Assembly: GCA_019358855.1 (NCBI GenBank)
Contig: JAHHII010000005.1
Coordinates: 1 to 64,000, forward strand
Source of the DNA: Timaviella obliquedivisa GSE-PSE-MK23-08B
GTDB taxonomy: Bacteria; Cyanobacteriota; Cyanobacteriia; Elainellales; Elainellaceae
DNA length: 64,000 nucleotides
Direction of reading: 5' to 3'
Below the pieces are notes generated by a model. The model was not told the DNA's origin, made no database searches, and saw only the letters and a list, made by a program, of their open reading frames with translations. Position numbers and translations under genes: made by a program. Positions 24,713-33,846 of the stretch are shown piece by piece. Within the stretch, counting starts at the first letter, position 1, and every line of letters begins with the position of its first letter.

Positions 24713-25960
24713 ATGCGTAAGGGTAATGAAGTTATTGGTAAGCCTGTTGTTTCATACAGTACAGGACGGCGAATTGATACAGTTAAGGACTTGATTTTTG
24801 ATCAGAACAGCAATCAACTGTTAGGATTCTTGATCACAGAAGGGGGCTGGTTTAGTAGCCCTCATGTCCTTTTGCTAAAAGACGTATTGGCGATCGGAGC
24901 CGATGCGGTTATTATTCCGTCTAAAGATCATGTTTTTGATGCTAAACAGGTTCCTGAAATCTCCAAAATTCTAGAGTACAATAACGTGCTTAAAGGAACG
25001 CGCATTCTTACTACAGATGGTCGCAACCTGGGCACAATGGTTGATTTGTACTTTGACAATGAGACAGGGATAGTAGAAGGATACGAAGTATCGGGAGGAA
25101 TGTTTGCTGATGCTTACTCTGGTCGATCATTTGTACCTACTCCAAAAACGCTCAAAATCGGCAAAGATGTTGCGTTTGTCCCGGTGGAAACTGCTTTATT
25201 GATGGAAGAGCAGGTTGGAGGAATCAAGGCAGCAATGCAAGTTGCAGGTGAAAAAGTGCAAGAAACCATGCAATCTACTGGCGAAAAGCTGCAAGATGCA
25301 GGAGGGAAGCTGAAGCAGTCTAGTAGTAGTCTTTCCCAAAATTTAGGCGGAAAATTCAACAGTGCCCTAGCAGGACAGGCTGTTGAAGAAGCAAAAGGGT
25401 ATCGCGTACAGCAGTTTGTTCGCTCGGAAGATGGCTTCATTATTGCAGCACCTGGACAAATTGTGAGTGACTCAGTCGTCAAATTCGCTCGAAGATTTCA
25501 TCAAGAGGAAGCGTTGCTACAAGCAGTTGGGCTTTCGACCCACAATGCTGCCCACTCAAGAGCTAATGGTATGGCTATGGTGACAGGCGATCGCTTTCGA
25601 GTCAGAGCAAATAAAGCTGAAGATCAATTGCAAGAAGGAGCACAAAAGCTCAAGGTAGAAGCTAACCACGTGTGGCGACAGCTTAAAACAGGAATGGCTA
25701 ACTTTCAAGATCGGAGCAGTCAAGCGATCGAGCAAAAGCGGATTGTGGGCGCTTTAGGTCGTCCGGTTAATCGCGTTATTCTAGACCAACAAGATCAAGT
25801 TATTCTGAACGTGGGTGAATTAATTACTCACCAGGCGATCGAGGTTTCTCGTCAGGCAGGAGTTTTAGAGGTTCTATTGAGTTCTGTTTACACTGAAACA
25901 CCTAAGCTCTCAAGGGAGGACATTGAGGCACCTCATCCAGGTCGAGCCTCTCTAACTTAG
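24713..25960 (+). CDS. PRC-barrel domain protein with repeat-rich central region
   Basis: 415 residues. Two PRC-barrel units at the N-terminus (about 1-80, GKPVVSYSTGRRIDTVKDLIF; and about 85-165, GTRILTTDGRNLGTMVDLYF). A central helical, LEA-like stretch follows (about 170-215; AGEKVQETMQSTGEKLQDAG), then a partial third barrel-like part (RPVNRVILDQQDQVILNVGE, about 345-375). Photosynthetic PRC proteins act as membrane or RNA-processing adaptors; here the LEA-like segment suggests a role in drying or membrane protection. Soluble. Confidence 0.85.
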   Translation: MRKGNEVIGKPVVSYSTGRRIDTVKDLIFDQNSNQLLGFLITEGGWFSSPHVLLLKDVLAIGADAVIIPSKDHVFDAKQVPEISKILEYNNVLKGTRILTTDGRNLGTMVDLYFDNETGIVEGYEVSGGMFADAYSGRSFVPTPKTLKIGKDVAFVPVETALLMEEQVGGIKAAMQVAGEKVQETMQSTGEKLQDAGGKLKQSSSSLSQNLGGKFNSALAGQAVEEAKGYRVQQFVRSEDGFIIAAPGQIVSDSVVKFARRFHQEEALLQAVGLSTHNAAHSRANGMAMVTGDRFRVRANKAEDQLQEGAQKLKVEANHVWRQLKTGMANFQDRSSQAIEQKRIVGALGRPVNRVILDQQDQVILNVGELITHQAIEVSRQAGVLEVLLSSVYTETPKLSREDIEAPHPGRASLT

Positions 25961-26282
25961 TAACTTTAAAGCAAAATGCCAGGAAGTATAGGGAATTAGC
26001 TTCCTGTTATTGTGTGGCGGACATTTGATCATTAATTTTGTTGTCTTGAAAAAGCTACTTAGCAATGTTGAAATATAGAATGTAAATTCTACCCTTTCAT
26101 CTTTTCAGAAAAGAAGCCAGACAAATCTAACCTCTCCTGTCTTGAAAAGAAGAGTAGAGAGTAGGTCTATACTTTTGTTCATTAATGAAAAAAGTGCTCT
26201 TGGCTACCTTCTTCCTTAAGATAGAAGACTGCTTGAGCATTTAGGTTAATACTAATGTGAGTTGTTAACGGTTTATCGTATT
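25961..26282. other. Intergenic: weak hairpin and CTTAAG motif
   Basis: A weak hairpin (caggaag/cttcctg, 25980-26006) may end the PRC-barrel transcript. Bases about 26090-26160 resemble a very decayed family B interior. The motif cttaagatagaa is at 26215-26226. No gene seen. Confidence 0.4.
26215..26226 (+). promoter_or_regulatory. CTTAAGATAGAA motif
   Basis: Lies 57 bp before the start of the acidic protein at 26283. One of the closest matches to the recurrent motif. Confidence 0.3.
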
Positions 26283-26657
26283 ATGAGTAATCCAAAAGAC
26301 TCCACTGAGAGTAATCAAAGTGGTACTCCAGATACCTATGACAGAGGGATTATCCCTGCTGAGACGGCTGCACGCAAGGAGCGAGAAGGAGAAGGGTACA
26401 AAAACCGCCCAGATGCTCCCGGTAATGACGATAGCATTGATACTGTAGGAGGCTATACAGTAGACAAAGAAGGTTTGGCTAATAATTTTGCTGTTGAACC
26501 AGAAATGTATTATGAAGTACCTGGCGATCTGCGGGAAAAAGAAGCTGCATTAGCAGCAGAGCGGGCTGAAGAGATGGAAGAGGTCAACCAGACGAACGAG
26601 GATGGTAAGCTGAGTACAGATCATGACGATCGAGGCAAAGGTGTAGGGGTCATTTAA
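26283..26657 (+). CDS. Acidic, disordered-looking protein, unknown
   Basis: 124 residues, no hydrophobic segment, very polar: an N-terminal Ser/Asn/Gly stretch, then KEREGEGYKNRPDAPGND, then a better conserved core (DTVGGYTVDKEGLANNFAVE), then an Ala/Glu helix. ATG 26283 is chosen; a TTG at 26262 is the only alternative upstream. Composition suits an intrinsically disordered stress protein. Family not recognised with certainty. Confidence 0.65.
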   Translation: MSNPKDSTESNQSGTPDTYDRGIIPAETAARKEREGEGYKNRPDAPGNDDSIDTVGGYTVDKEGLANNFAVEPEMYYEVPGDLREKEAALAAERAEEMEEVNQTNEDGKLSTDHDDRGKGVGVI

Positions 26658-26693
26658 GAATTTCATCTTTCATTATTACAGTACAATTTGGCT

Positions 26694-26720
26694 GCCCTGC
26701 CTTCTTTCCGAAAGCAGGGC
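26694..26720 (+). terminator. Hairpin after the acidic protein gene
   Basis: gccctgc pairs with gcagggc (7 bp, 13-nt loop), followed by ttgccttt. The rest of the 26658-26988 gap is AT-rich with nothing recognised. Confidence 0.55.
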
Positions 26721-26988
26721 TTGCCTTTAAAAATTAACAGGAATTTATCAGCTAATTAAACGGTTTATGGCAAAAGTCAGCATCATGATTTTTTGCTCTA
26801 TAATTTTTTTAGATGATTTAATGCTCCTAGCTTAAAGTATTCTTTTCCTAAACTAAAACAGAGCAAAAGAACTTCTAACCTTTGGAGAGTGGGCAAAAGC
26901 TAATTTTATCTAATCCTGAGCGCTGTTAGATAAATACCTTTTCTAGATTGTTCTAGAGGTCAATTAGTGTTTTTACGGAATTTTGCCG

Positions 26989-27468
26989 ATGATTTTCTCC
27001 GAAGAGGTTGTTAATCCCTCTGAACCTTTTGATTTAGAAGGTAGCTATTGTGATTTACCAGAAGCGCTGCTGAGAGACTCAAATCAGCCTTTTGTGCTAT
27101 GTGTAGATGACAATCCAGATGATTTGTTGCTACTGAGCTATACGGTAGAATTTTGTAACATTGAGTTTATTGGACGAGCTAGCGGCTGGGCAGCCTTGAA
27201 GCTGGTTGCGATTCTTCCTCCTGCACTGATTCTGCTCGACATTTTACTGCCTGACTTGAACGGAATAGATTTTTTATATTACCTTAAGCAAAATCCTTTA
27301 ACTTGTGACATCCCAGTCGTAGCAGTCACAGCTTTAGCAACTTTAAGCGATCGCGCTCTACTTTTATCGGCAGGTTTTGTGGACTATATTAGTAAGCCCT
27401 ACATGCTGGAAGAAGTGGAAGAAGTCATTCTTCGTCATTTAAAGTCAAAGTCGAACCAAGGTGAATAA
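26989..27468 (+). CDS. Single-domain response regulator (receiver)
   Basis: 159 residues; receiver at about 35-155 with acidic pair VDDNPDD, phospho-Asp in LILLDILLP and Lys-Pro in YISKPY. A 33-residue acidic N-terminal extension precedes it. No output domain. ATG 26989 is preferred to the TTG at 26983. No kinase is adjacent. Confidence 0.88.
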   Translation: MIFSEEVVNPSEPFDLEGSYCDLPEALLRDSNQPFVLCVDDNPDDLLLLSYTVEFCNIEFIGRASGWAALKLVAILPPALILLDILLPDLNGIDFLYYLKQNPLTCDIPVVAVTALATLSDRALLLSAGFVDYISKPYMLEEVEEVILRHLKSKSNQGE

Positions 27469-27473
27469 AAATT

Positions 27474-27497
27474 AAAAAGGGCGCAGCTTTTGCGCCC
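27474..27497 (-). terminator. Terminator of the alpha-amylase gene
   Basis: gggcgca/tgcgccc stem (27479-27485 and 27491-27497) followed on the minus strand by TTTTT. It may also slow plus-strand transcription from the receiver gene, ending at 27468. Confidence 0.85.
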
Positions 27498-27543
27498 CTA
27501 GAGAGATTAAAATGGTCGATCTGCTGACCTAAGATCGACTGAC

Positions 27544-29022
27544 TTAAGTTTGTGGCACCCAGACTGAAACAGAGCCACCTTTACATCGGAACTCTGCCCA
27601 TCCTTCGTCATTTGTGGTGACAGGTTCATCAATATGCTCAGTTAAATCAACGTAAACCTGATTAGGTTGACCTATCTCCATATATTTGCTGCCATCATCA
27701 CCATTACTCAAAACCACTGCCACACCGCCTGGATGCTCATCATCGCCTAGCCGTGTCCAGCCAATCACATTGGCGTGATCAAAGTAGTCGTACTGATCGC
27801 CATAAGCATAAGTTTGACGGGCAAAGAGGAACTTATCAAGGAGCCATTTATGCTTGTCCAGCCAAACTTCATGCTCATTACCGTCATTGCCTGTGTCCTT
27901 ATAGTGTGAACCATAATAATCGGCATAGAACACGCAAGGATAACCTTCTCGGCGTAACAAAATTAAAGAGTATGCCAAGGGCTTAAACCAAGATTCGACA
28001 ACCGACTCCAATGACTGTAAAGGTTGAGAGTCATGGTTTTCAACTAATGTAACCGCCAATGCAGGTTGCTGTTGAACCAGGGTATTGTCAAAAATTTGCC
28101 GTAAGTCATAATCATTGCCTGCTTGACTTGCCACATGAAAATTGTAATGAAGGGGGGCATCAAACAGAGTCACTTTACCGTTGGTCGTTTCAACAAATGA
28201 ATGAAGTGTCTCAACATCATATGACCAGTATTCGCCTACTCCAAAAAGTTCTTTTTGAGTGACGTGGCTAACGTGTGCTAACCATTCCCGAAAGAAGTCT
28301 GCGGAGATATGTTTAACAGCATCGAAGCGGAAACCATCTACACCTGTCGTGTTAACGTACCACTCACCCCAATACTTTAATTCACCAGAAACTTCGGGAT
28401 TATCCATATCCAGGTCGCAACCCATCAGGTAGTCGAAGTTTCCCTTTTCTTGATCAACGTTGTCGTCAAATGATTTGCCTTTTAGCAGGTAGACTGCGTT
28501 CTCATCTGAGTTATAGGCATTGTAATCGATCGCGTCAAAGTGCCACCAATGCCATTCCATTGTGGAGTACTTGCCATTACGACCTGGGAAGGTGAAGTGT
28601 GTCCAAGCTTTGATAGTTTGATACTCGCCAATCGGGGCATTGCGATCCTCAGGATGAAAAGGGGTAGCTTGTACCTCTTCTTCATGATCTGCACCTAATT
28701 TGTGGTTGAAGACCGCATCGGCATAAATCCGAATTCCTGCATCCTGAGCCGCTTTGATGGCTCGGATATATTCATCCTTGGTACCATATTTGGTTCTGAC
28801 TGAACCCTTCTGGTCAAATTCTCCCAAGTCAAATAAATCATAAACGCCGTATCCTACATCCATTCCACCGCCCGTACCTTTGTAGGCGGGAGGAAGCCAA
28901 AGAGAAGTGACTCCAGCTTTTGCTAGATCTTTGGCAGATGCCGTTAACTGGTTCCACAACGAACCATCCGCTGGGCTATACCAGTGGAAGTATTGCATCA
29001 TGACCCCATTTGTATCAGACAT
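27544..29022 (-). CDS. amyA: Cytoplasmic-type alpha-amylase (GH13)
   Basis: 492 residues without a signal peptide. Catalytic regions of GH13 are in place: DAVFNHK (about 103-109), nucleophile Asp in GFRFDAVKH (about 231), acid Glu in GVGEYW (about 262) and Asp in VENHDSQ (about 330). The N-terminal GVMMQYFHWY is typical of AmyA-like (GH13_5) enzymes that cleave internal alpha-1,4 bonds of glycogen or maltodextrins. It may remobilise glycogen during stress. Ends with its own terminator. Confidence 0.95.
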   Translation of the reverse strand: MSDTNGVMMQYFHWYSPADGSLWNQLTASAKDLAKAGVTSLWLPPAYKGTGGGMDVGYGVYDLFDLGEFDQKGSVRTKYGTKDEYIRAIKAAQDAGIRIYADAVFNHKLGADHEEEVQATPFHPEDRNAPIGEYQTIKAWTHFTFPGRNGKYSTMEWHWWHFDAIDYNAYNSDENAVYLLKGKSFDDNVDQEKGNFDYLMGCDLDMDNPEVSGELKYWGEWYVNTTGVDGFRFDAVKHISADFFREWLAHVSHVTQKELFGVGEYWSYDVETLHSFVETTNGKVTLFDAPLHYNFHVASQAGNDYDLRQIFDNTLVQQQPALAVTLVENHDSQPLQSLESVVESWFKPLAYSLILLRREGYPCVFYADYYGSHYKDTGNDGNEHEVWLDKHKWLLDKFLFARQTYAYGDQYDYFDHANVIGWTRLGDDEHPGGVAVVLSNGDDGSKYMEIGQPNQVYVDLTEHIDEPVTTNDEGWAEFRCKGGSVSVWVPQT

Positions 29023-29142
29023 GAAAGCGACCTCTTGCTAAAGATATAAATGACTTGTCTTCATTGAGACAATAATACGAGAAGTCAATACCTTTAAACA
29101 TCCGTCAAATGACAGATGACGAGGTCAATGAGAAAGGTTCTG

Positions 29143-29562
29143 TTACGAGGCAGGAGATAAAGACGAAGATGAGGACTTGGCTTTAGCTTTTGTCGTAGAC
29201 TCTCGAACGGTAGGTTTCTTTGCCAAAATGACAATGATGCCCATGCGACCTGTCTCCAAGGTAGTGTCGCTTAAGATGTCTAGCACCTCAACGTTGAGAA
29301 CTTCTTGAATTAGATCTTGAAGTTGAGGTCTAATAGCTGCATCTAGGTCTTTACGAACTTGTTGGGCAAGCAGTTCATCGGCTTCCGCTAAAATTTGCTC
29401 TGGACGAGTGACTGAGTTTTCTAGGACGATCGTCACTTTTTCATCCATCAGCTGACAGGTTACCTTACTTGGCTGAAGACCTAAATGAGTTCGGTAAAAC
29501 GTTTGAATTCGCTGGGAAAGTGTTCTCTCAGTTTGACCTTGGGTTGGCGTGTTATCTGTCAT
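29143..29562 (-). CDS. DUF2294 (MpsC-like) protein
   Basis: 139 residues. Core SQRIQTFYRTHLGLQPSKV, then VTIVLENSVTRPEQ and a long helix ending in VLDILSDTTLETGRMGIIV fits the DUF2294 family, linked in some bacteria to bicarbonate/Na+ responses but without known chemistry. A lysine/serine-rich tail follows. The ATG at 29560-29562 gives MTDNTPTQ; a longer frame to 29586 is less likely. Confidence 0.82.
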   Translation of the reverse strand: MTDNTPTQGQTERTLSQRIQTFYRTHLGLQPSKVTCQLMDEKVTIVLENSVTRPEQILAEADELLAQQVRKDLDAAIRPQLQDLIQEVLNVEVLDILSDTTLETGRMGIIVILAKKPTVRESTTKAKAKSSSSSLSPAS

Positions 29563-29621
29563 TGATAGAATTTTGAATGAACACAAGAGCTAAATAATGG
29601 CATATTTGAATATTAGTACAA

Positions 29622-29678
29622 AAGATGTCCTCATTCCTAGCGTTTCCTTAAGAAGAAAAACAGGAATGAGGACATCTT
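29622..29678 (-). terminator. Long hairpin between the 968-residue protein gene and DUF2294
   Basis: Perfect 17-bp arms (aagatgtcctcattcct and complement) around a 23-nt loop. On the minus strand it is followed by ttttgtac. It should separate the transcripts of the two minus-strand genes. Confidence 0.75.
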
Positions 29679-29710
29679 CTGTGAACTTAGTGACTAAATT
29701 ACTGACTAAA

Positions 29711-32617
29711 TTAATAGACGATGGGAGATACCGCTAGACTCCCAGCGATCGCTGAAACAATGGCTGAAGTTAAAGCGGTTGCAAATAGCCACCAAGCGGC
29801 TGTTGCGGCTGCCTTACGGGTTTCTTCAACCTGTACCTGCGCTTGATACCTAACATCATCTAAGCGATTTTGAACCTGTTGCTGTAGTCGTTCGGCACGT
29901 TGTAAAACGCTACTGCGCGCCCGGTCAATTTGTTCAAACACTCGTTCTGCATCTGCTTTGGAAATGTCATCCCGTGAGCTGAGAAGAGCAATTAGAGTAT
30001 CCTTATCAAACGACGACAGGCGATCGCGCAGAGAATCGAAGCCTGCCTGAGGATCATCAAATAGGGTGCGAACTTCTTGTTTAATACCGTCATAATTTAA
30101 CTCTGGACGATCGAGAGAATTAAGGTAGTTGCGAACACGATCGAGAACTCTCTCTACCGCAGCTTGGACTTGATGCTGAACTGCTTGCATCTGAGCCATT
30201 AACTGATCACGGGTTGCTAGCACCCGATCGACAATAGCGTTTGCCTCTGCCTCAGATAAATCTTGGCGCTGAGAGAGCAGGGCAATCAAGGTAGAACGAT
30301 CGACATGAGAAAGGCGATCGCCCAGTTTTTCTATTCCTAATCGAGGGTCACTCATCAGCGTTTTCAAATCACGCTGAATTCCTTCAGGGCTTAGTTCTTC
30401 CTTTTGCGTATTGCGCAGGTAATCTTCTAAGCCAGTTTTGAAATCCCGTACTTTCGACTGGGTACGAGTCGCTAACCGTCTCGGCGCTTTAAGGATGTTT
30501 TGAAGCGTTGATTGATACTGATCAATAATGTTGTTGACCTCTGATTCACTTAAGTCATTGCGTTGACTTAAAAGCTTTACCAGCGTATCCCTATCTAAAT
30601 GAGAAGCACGATCGCGTAAGCGAGACAAACCCACCTGAGGATCGTCTACTAGCTTCTGTAAATCACGCTGGATACCTTCTGGATTAAGCTCTTCTTTACC
30701 CGTATTACGCAAATAGTCTTCAACTCGTTGCCACTGAGTCGATACTCGTGTTTGCATTGCCTGTTGTACACCTTGTGCATCGGCTACTGCCACCTCAAAG
30801 GCACGCTCAATTTCAGTAGTAATCTGTGCAACTTCTGTAGTTGTTAAATCATTCCGAGAGTTAAGTAGATCGATTAAGAAATCACGATTAAACGGAACGA
30901 GTCGCGATCGCAGCTTTTCAGCCTCTGAGTCTTGCAAAATGGGACGAAGTGATGCACCCAACGCCGGCGAATTAACCAGCCCTTCTTTAGGTGAAGATCG
31001 CAGGAAGTCTTCCAACTGTGTTTTCAGGGAATAGGCTTTTTCGGTTTCTTCAATTTCGCTGACTTCGCGTAAGACATCTAAACGTACAGTCTCTAGCGTT
31101 TGAGCAAGTCTAGTAATCTGGTCTTGTACAAACACCCCCCGTGATTGCAACAAGTTCGCAAACTCCTGCTGGTTTAGCATCTCCACTTCTCGGCGAACAC
31201 TACTAGCATCAGCAAACTCATCATAAATAATGGCTCGAAAATCTTTCTGGATACTTTCAGGCGTGAGTTGCCAAGAGTAAGTATTGAGTAAATAGTCCTC
31301 AACATCAGCACGAATGACGCTGTAGGGAGCTTCTTTTTTGAGCATTTTGTCTGTCTTCTCACCCAGCGGAGTGCTCTTAATCTGCTCAACCATCCGTCCT
31401 ACATCTAGATCTGACAGATCGACTCGATTGAGAACAATGCCCATAAGACCACTCAGCAATGCACCTGCCGCAGGTGATTGCGCGCCCTGAGCAGACTGAC
31501 CTCCTTGTCCAACAGTATTCAGTAGTCCATTCAAACGCTGCCCTAGTTCTTGAGGTAAAAACTGTCCTGTCTTAACAGTTTTGAGATAGTCTGTCACTTC
31601 TCTCAAGGGGTCAGGCTTATGCATCTTGTTGATCGCTTGTTGCCAAGCCGTTTCAAGCTGATCTGCAAGACTGTCAACTTCACGCTTAGATAAGTCAGTG
31701 CGACTGCTAATGAGGTTAACCAGGGTAGCGCGATCGACTTGACGTAAATCTTCGGGGTTACCGATCGCTCTTAGTTCAGGATCATCTAGTAGCTTCTCGA
31801 ATTCCTGACGAACGCTTTGAACATCCAACGCGGGAGGACGCAATTTATTAAGATATTCCTCTATATTCTCCCGCAGCGTTTCTGGATCCATGCCTGAAGT
31901 TAATTCTCGTCGCACTGCTGCTACTGCCGACTCTGCCGTAGAAACAATTTGATTCTTTGTTGCAGCGGCACCCAGAGCAGCCGTTGCCGTCCCTACAATT
32001 GCTTGAAACCCCGAGGTCGCAGTGTTGACTAAAGAGCCAACTAAAGAACCCACAGTAGTTGAGCTAATCCAGACTAACAATGAGAAATAAGCGCCCCAAA
32101 TAACTAATCCAACAATGGCTCCTAGAAGTGCACTTTGAATTAGCGTAAGCTTAACAGCTAGGAAACATGCAAAAAATAACGCTAAGCTGACACTAATTAC
32201 TGTCCACAATCCCACGGCTAAACGGATTTTTTTACTGCCGCTTGAGCCATTCTCATCAGGATGGGAGTGATGGGTAGAGTGATGGTCTGAGCGACTGTCT
32301 GAATGATTATGAAGTCGCTCATTAGGCTTAGACCAATTACCTAGATAAGAAATGCCAGCAGCCACCGAAAGGTTTGTCAGGAGAAGCTGGAAGCCGAATG
32401 CCAAGACAATCCCAGAAATTAAAGCGATGAAAAATTGTGGGCTTGAAAACACAACGGTTGCAGCATTTGGAGCAACAACAGTCCCTGCACTGCCCAAAGG
32501 ATCCACGGCATTAGGTGGCAACTGAACTAACTGAGTTGCGCCTATCCAAATATCATTTAATAAATTAGGGCTGTTAACCATAATGTCCCTCGCCTGTGCA
32601 AAACTAATAAGGCTCAT
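29711..32617 (-). CDS. 968-residue membrane protein with internal helical repeats, unknown function
   Basis: N-terminal membrane part with three to four helices (about 57-85 and 135-200) and a His/Ser/Asp-rich loop between (about 103-130, several HH and HS pairs). Then about 700 residues of repeats: units of about 80-100 residues of the form EDYLRNT..EEL-PEGIQRDL, DDP..G...LRDR and DTLVKLLSQRNDLSESEVN (six to seven copies). A membrane helix ends the protein (about 935-965; AAWWLFATALTSAIVSAIAG). Repeats are helical and acidic, as in adaptor or scaffold proteins. AAGG lies upstream of the ATG. I know of similar cyanobacterial proteins only as hypothetical. Confidence 0.82.
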   Translation of the reverse strand: MSLISFAQARDIMVNSPNLLNDIWIGATQLVQLPPNAVDPLGSAGTVVAPNAATVVFSSPQFFIALISGIVLAFGFQLLLTNLSVAAGISYLGNWSKPNERLHNHSDSRSDHHSTHHSHPDENGSSGSKKIRLAVGLWTVISVSLALFFACFLAVKLTLIQSALLGAIVGLVIWGAYFSLLVWISSTTVGSLVGSLVNTATSGFQAIVGTATAALGAAATKNQIVSTAESAVAAVRRELTSGMDPETLRENIEEYLNKLRPPALDVQSVRQEFEKLLDDPELRAIGNPEDLRQVDRATLVNLISSRTDLSKREVDSLADQLETAWQQAINKMHKPDPLREVTDYLKTVKTGQFLPQELGQRLNGLLNTVGQGGQSAQGAQSPAAGALLSGLMGIVLNRVDLSDLDVGRMVEQIKSTPLGEKTDKMLKKEAPYSVIRADVEDYLLNTYSWQLTPESIQKDFRAIIYDEFADASSVRREVEMLNQQEFANLLQSRGVFVQDQITRLAQTLETVRLDVLREVSEIEETEKAYSLKTQLEDFLRSSPKEGLVNSPALGASLRPILQDSEAEKLRSRLVPFNRDFLIDLLNSRNDLTTTEVAQITTEIERAFEVAVADAQGVQQAMQTRVSTQWQRVEDYLRNTGKEELNPEGIQRDLQKLVDDPQVGLSRLRDRASHLDRDTLVKLLSQRNDLSESEVNNIIDQYQSTLQNILKAPRRLATRTQSKVRDFKTGLEDYLRNTQKEELSPEGIQRDLKTLMSDPRLGIEKLGDRLSHVDRSTLIALLSQRQDLSEAEANAIVDRVLATRDQLMAQMQAVQHQVQAAVERVLDRVRNYLNSLDRPELNYDGIKQEVRTLFDDPQAGFDSLRDRLSSFDKDTLIALLSSRDDISKADAERVFEQIDRARSSVLQRAERLQQQVQNRLDDVRYQAQVQVEETRKAAATAAWWLFATALTSAIVSAIAGSLAVSPIVY

Positions 32618-32711
32618 ATAATTGAAACCTTATGTACGCATTTAGGCATCTTTCAAAAGAGGGAATCTACGTTCTACAATACTTTATGTAACTCAATGAT
32701 ATGTGACTCAA

Positions 32712-33431
32712 TTATGTGACTAAGCCCGATCGCAAGGCTCTGACAGCAGCTTGAGTCCGATCATCGGCACTGAGTTTATTGAGAATATTACGGACATGAG
32801 TTTTGACTGTGCCAATCGTAATATACAGTCGCTGTGAAATGTCAGCATTGCTACAGCCTGCTACTATTAACTCTAAAATTTCTAATTCCCTAGCTGTTAA
32901 GGGCGTATTTCCTAAATATGGCTCATAGCCACTGCCTACTGCACTAATTTCGACAGTTTTGCCCCGTGAGTTTGAAGCCTCTGCTGCGACATCGCGCCGA
33001 ACTTGCCCAAGAATGACACTGGCGATCGCTGGATCTATCCAAGATTGACCCAAAGCTGTAGATTGAATAGCTTCAACTAACTGAGTTACCTGAATATCTT
33101 TCATGCAGTAAGAATCTGCACCTGCCGCAAAAGCTGCCAACACAGAATCTTGCCCATCATGCATCGTCAGGATTAAAACCTTAGTACCAAAATCTTCTAA
33201 CTGAACCTGCCACTGCCGAAACCTGCGGGTAAGCTCGATTCCATCAAGATCGGGCAATCCAATATCTACCATTGCCACATCAGGGCGATAGTTCTGTAAG
33301 AGCTGCAAACCTTGGGTAGCATTGGCTGCATCTCCCACCACTTGAATGTTTTCCTGAGCTTGTAAGACTGTTTTAAGCCCAATACGAGTCAAGTCGTGAT
33401 CTTCAATTAAAACGACCTTGATTTTACTCAT
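32712..33431 (-). CDS. NarL/LuxR-type response regulator
   Basis: 239 residues: receiver (about 1-125, acceptor Asp in AMVDIGLP), linker, and a LuxR-type helix-turn-helix (about 165-230; LTARELEILELIVAG, IGTVKTHVRNIL). DNA-binding activator of the NarL family. The last residues fill the C-terminal helix as usual. It lies divergently next to the CHASE3 kinase at 33847 and is a plausible partner for it. Confidence 0.93.
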   Translation of the reverse strand: MSKIKVVLIEDHDLTRIGLKTVLQAQENIQVVGDAANATQGLQLLQNYRPDVAMVDIGLPDLDGIELTRRFRQWQVQLEDFGTKVLILTMHDGQDSVLAAFAAGADSYCMKDIQVTQLVEAIQSTALGQSWIDPAIASVILGQVRRDVAAEASNSRGKTVEISAVGSGYEPYLGNTPLTARELEILELIVAGCSNADISQRLYITIGTVKTHVRNILNKLSADDRTQAAVRALRSGLVT

Positions 33432-33846
33432 TTCTTACCCAGCATTACTACCACTTAGTCTGGCTTTACCTTACAGACAATTACCCCTGTAGCCATCTAC
33501 CGTCCGGCATAATCATTGACAAACAATCGCTTAGTTACTCTTTAATAGGCTCTTCTTGTAAATAAAAAAGAAGGACTTATTGGAATGGAAAAGTTTTTAA
33601 GCTCATTTTTTCCTTTTGTGAAAAGAATTAAGGGTAAGAAAATCTAAGTTTTGTTTAATCATGAGAGCCATTAATACAATCTAACGAGCAACAAGTACTG
33701 CTTAAAATCTGTTTACAGTTAAAATCTGCCTATAGATAGATGATAAATTAAGATTTAAATGGCAGTTTTGTCTGGGATAAGTTTGTATCAACTTACTGCA
33801 AAAAATAGTGGTTTTGCATCATTCTTGGAGGAACTTTTGGACACGC
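33432..33846. other. Divergent intergenic, promoters for two regulatory genes
   Basis: AT-rich. Contains a near-duplicate ttaaaatctg and a motif-like gcctatagatagatgat near 33730. No gene or hairpin identified with confidence. Confidence 0.4.
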
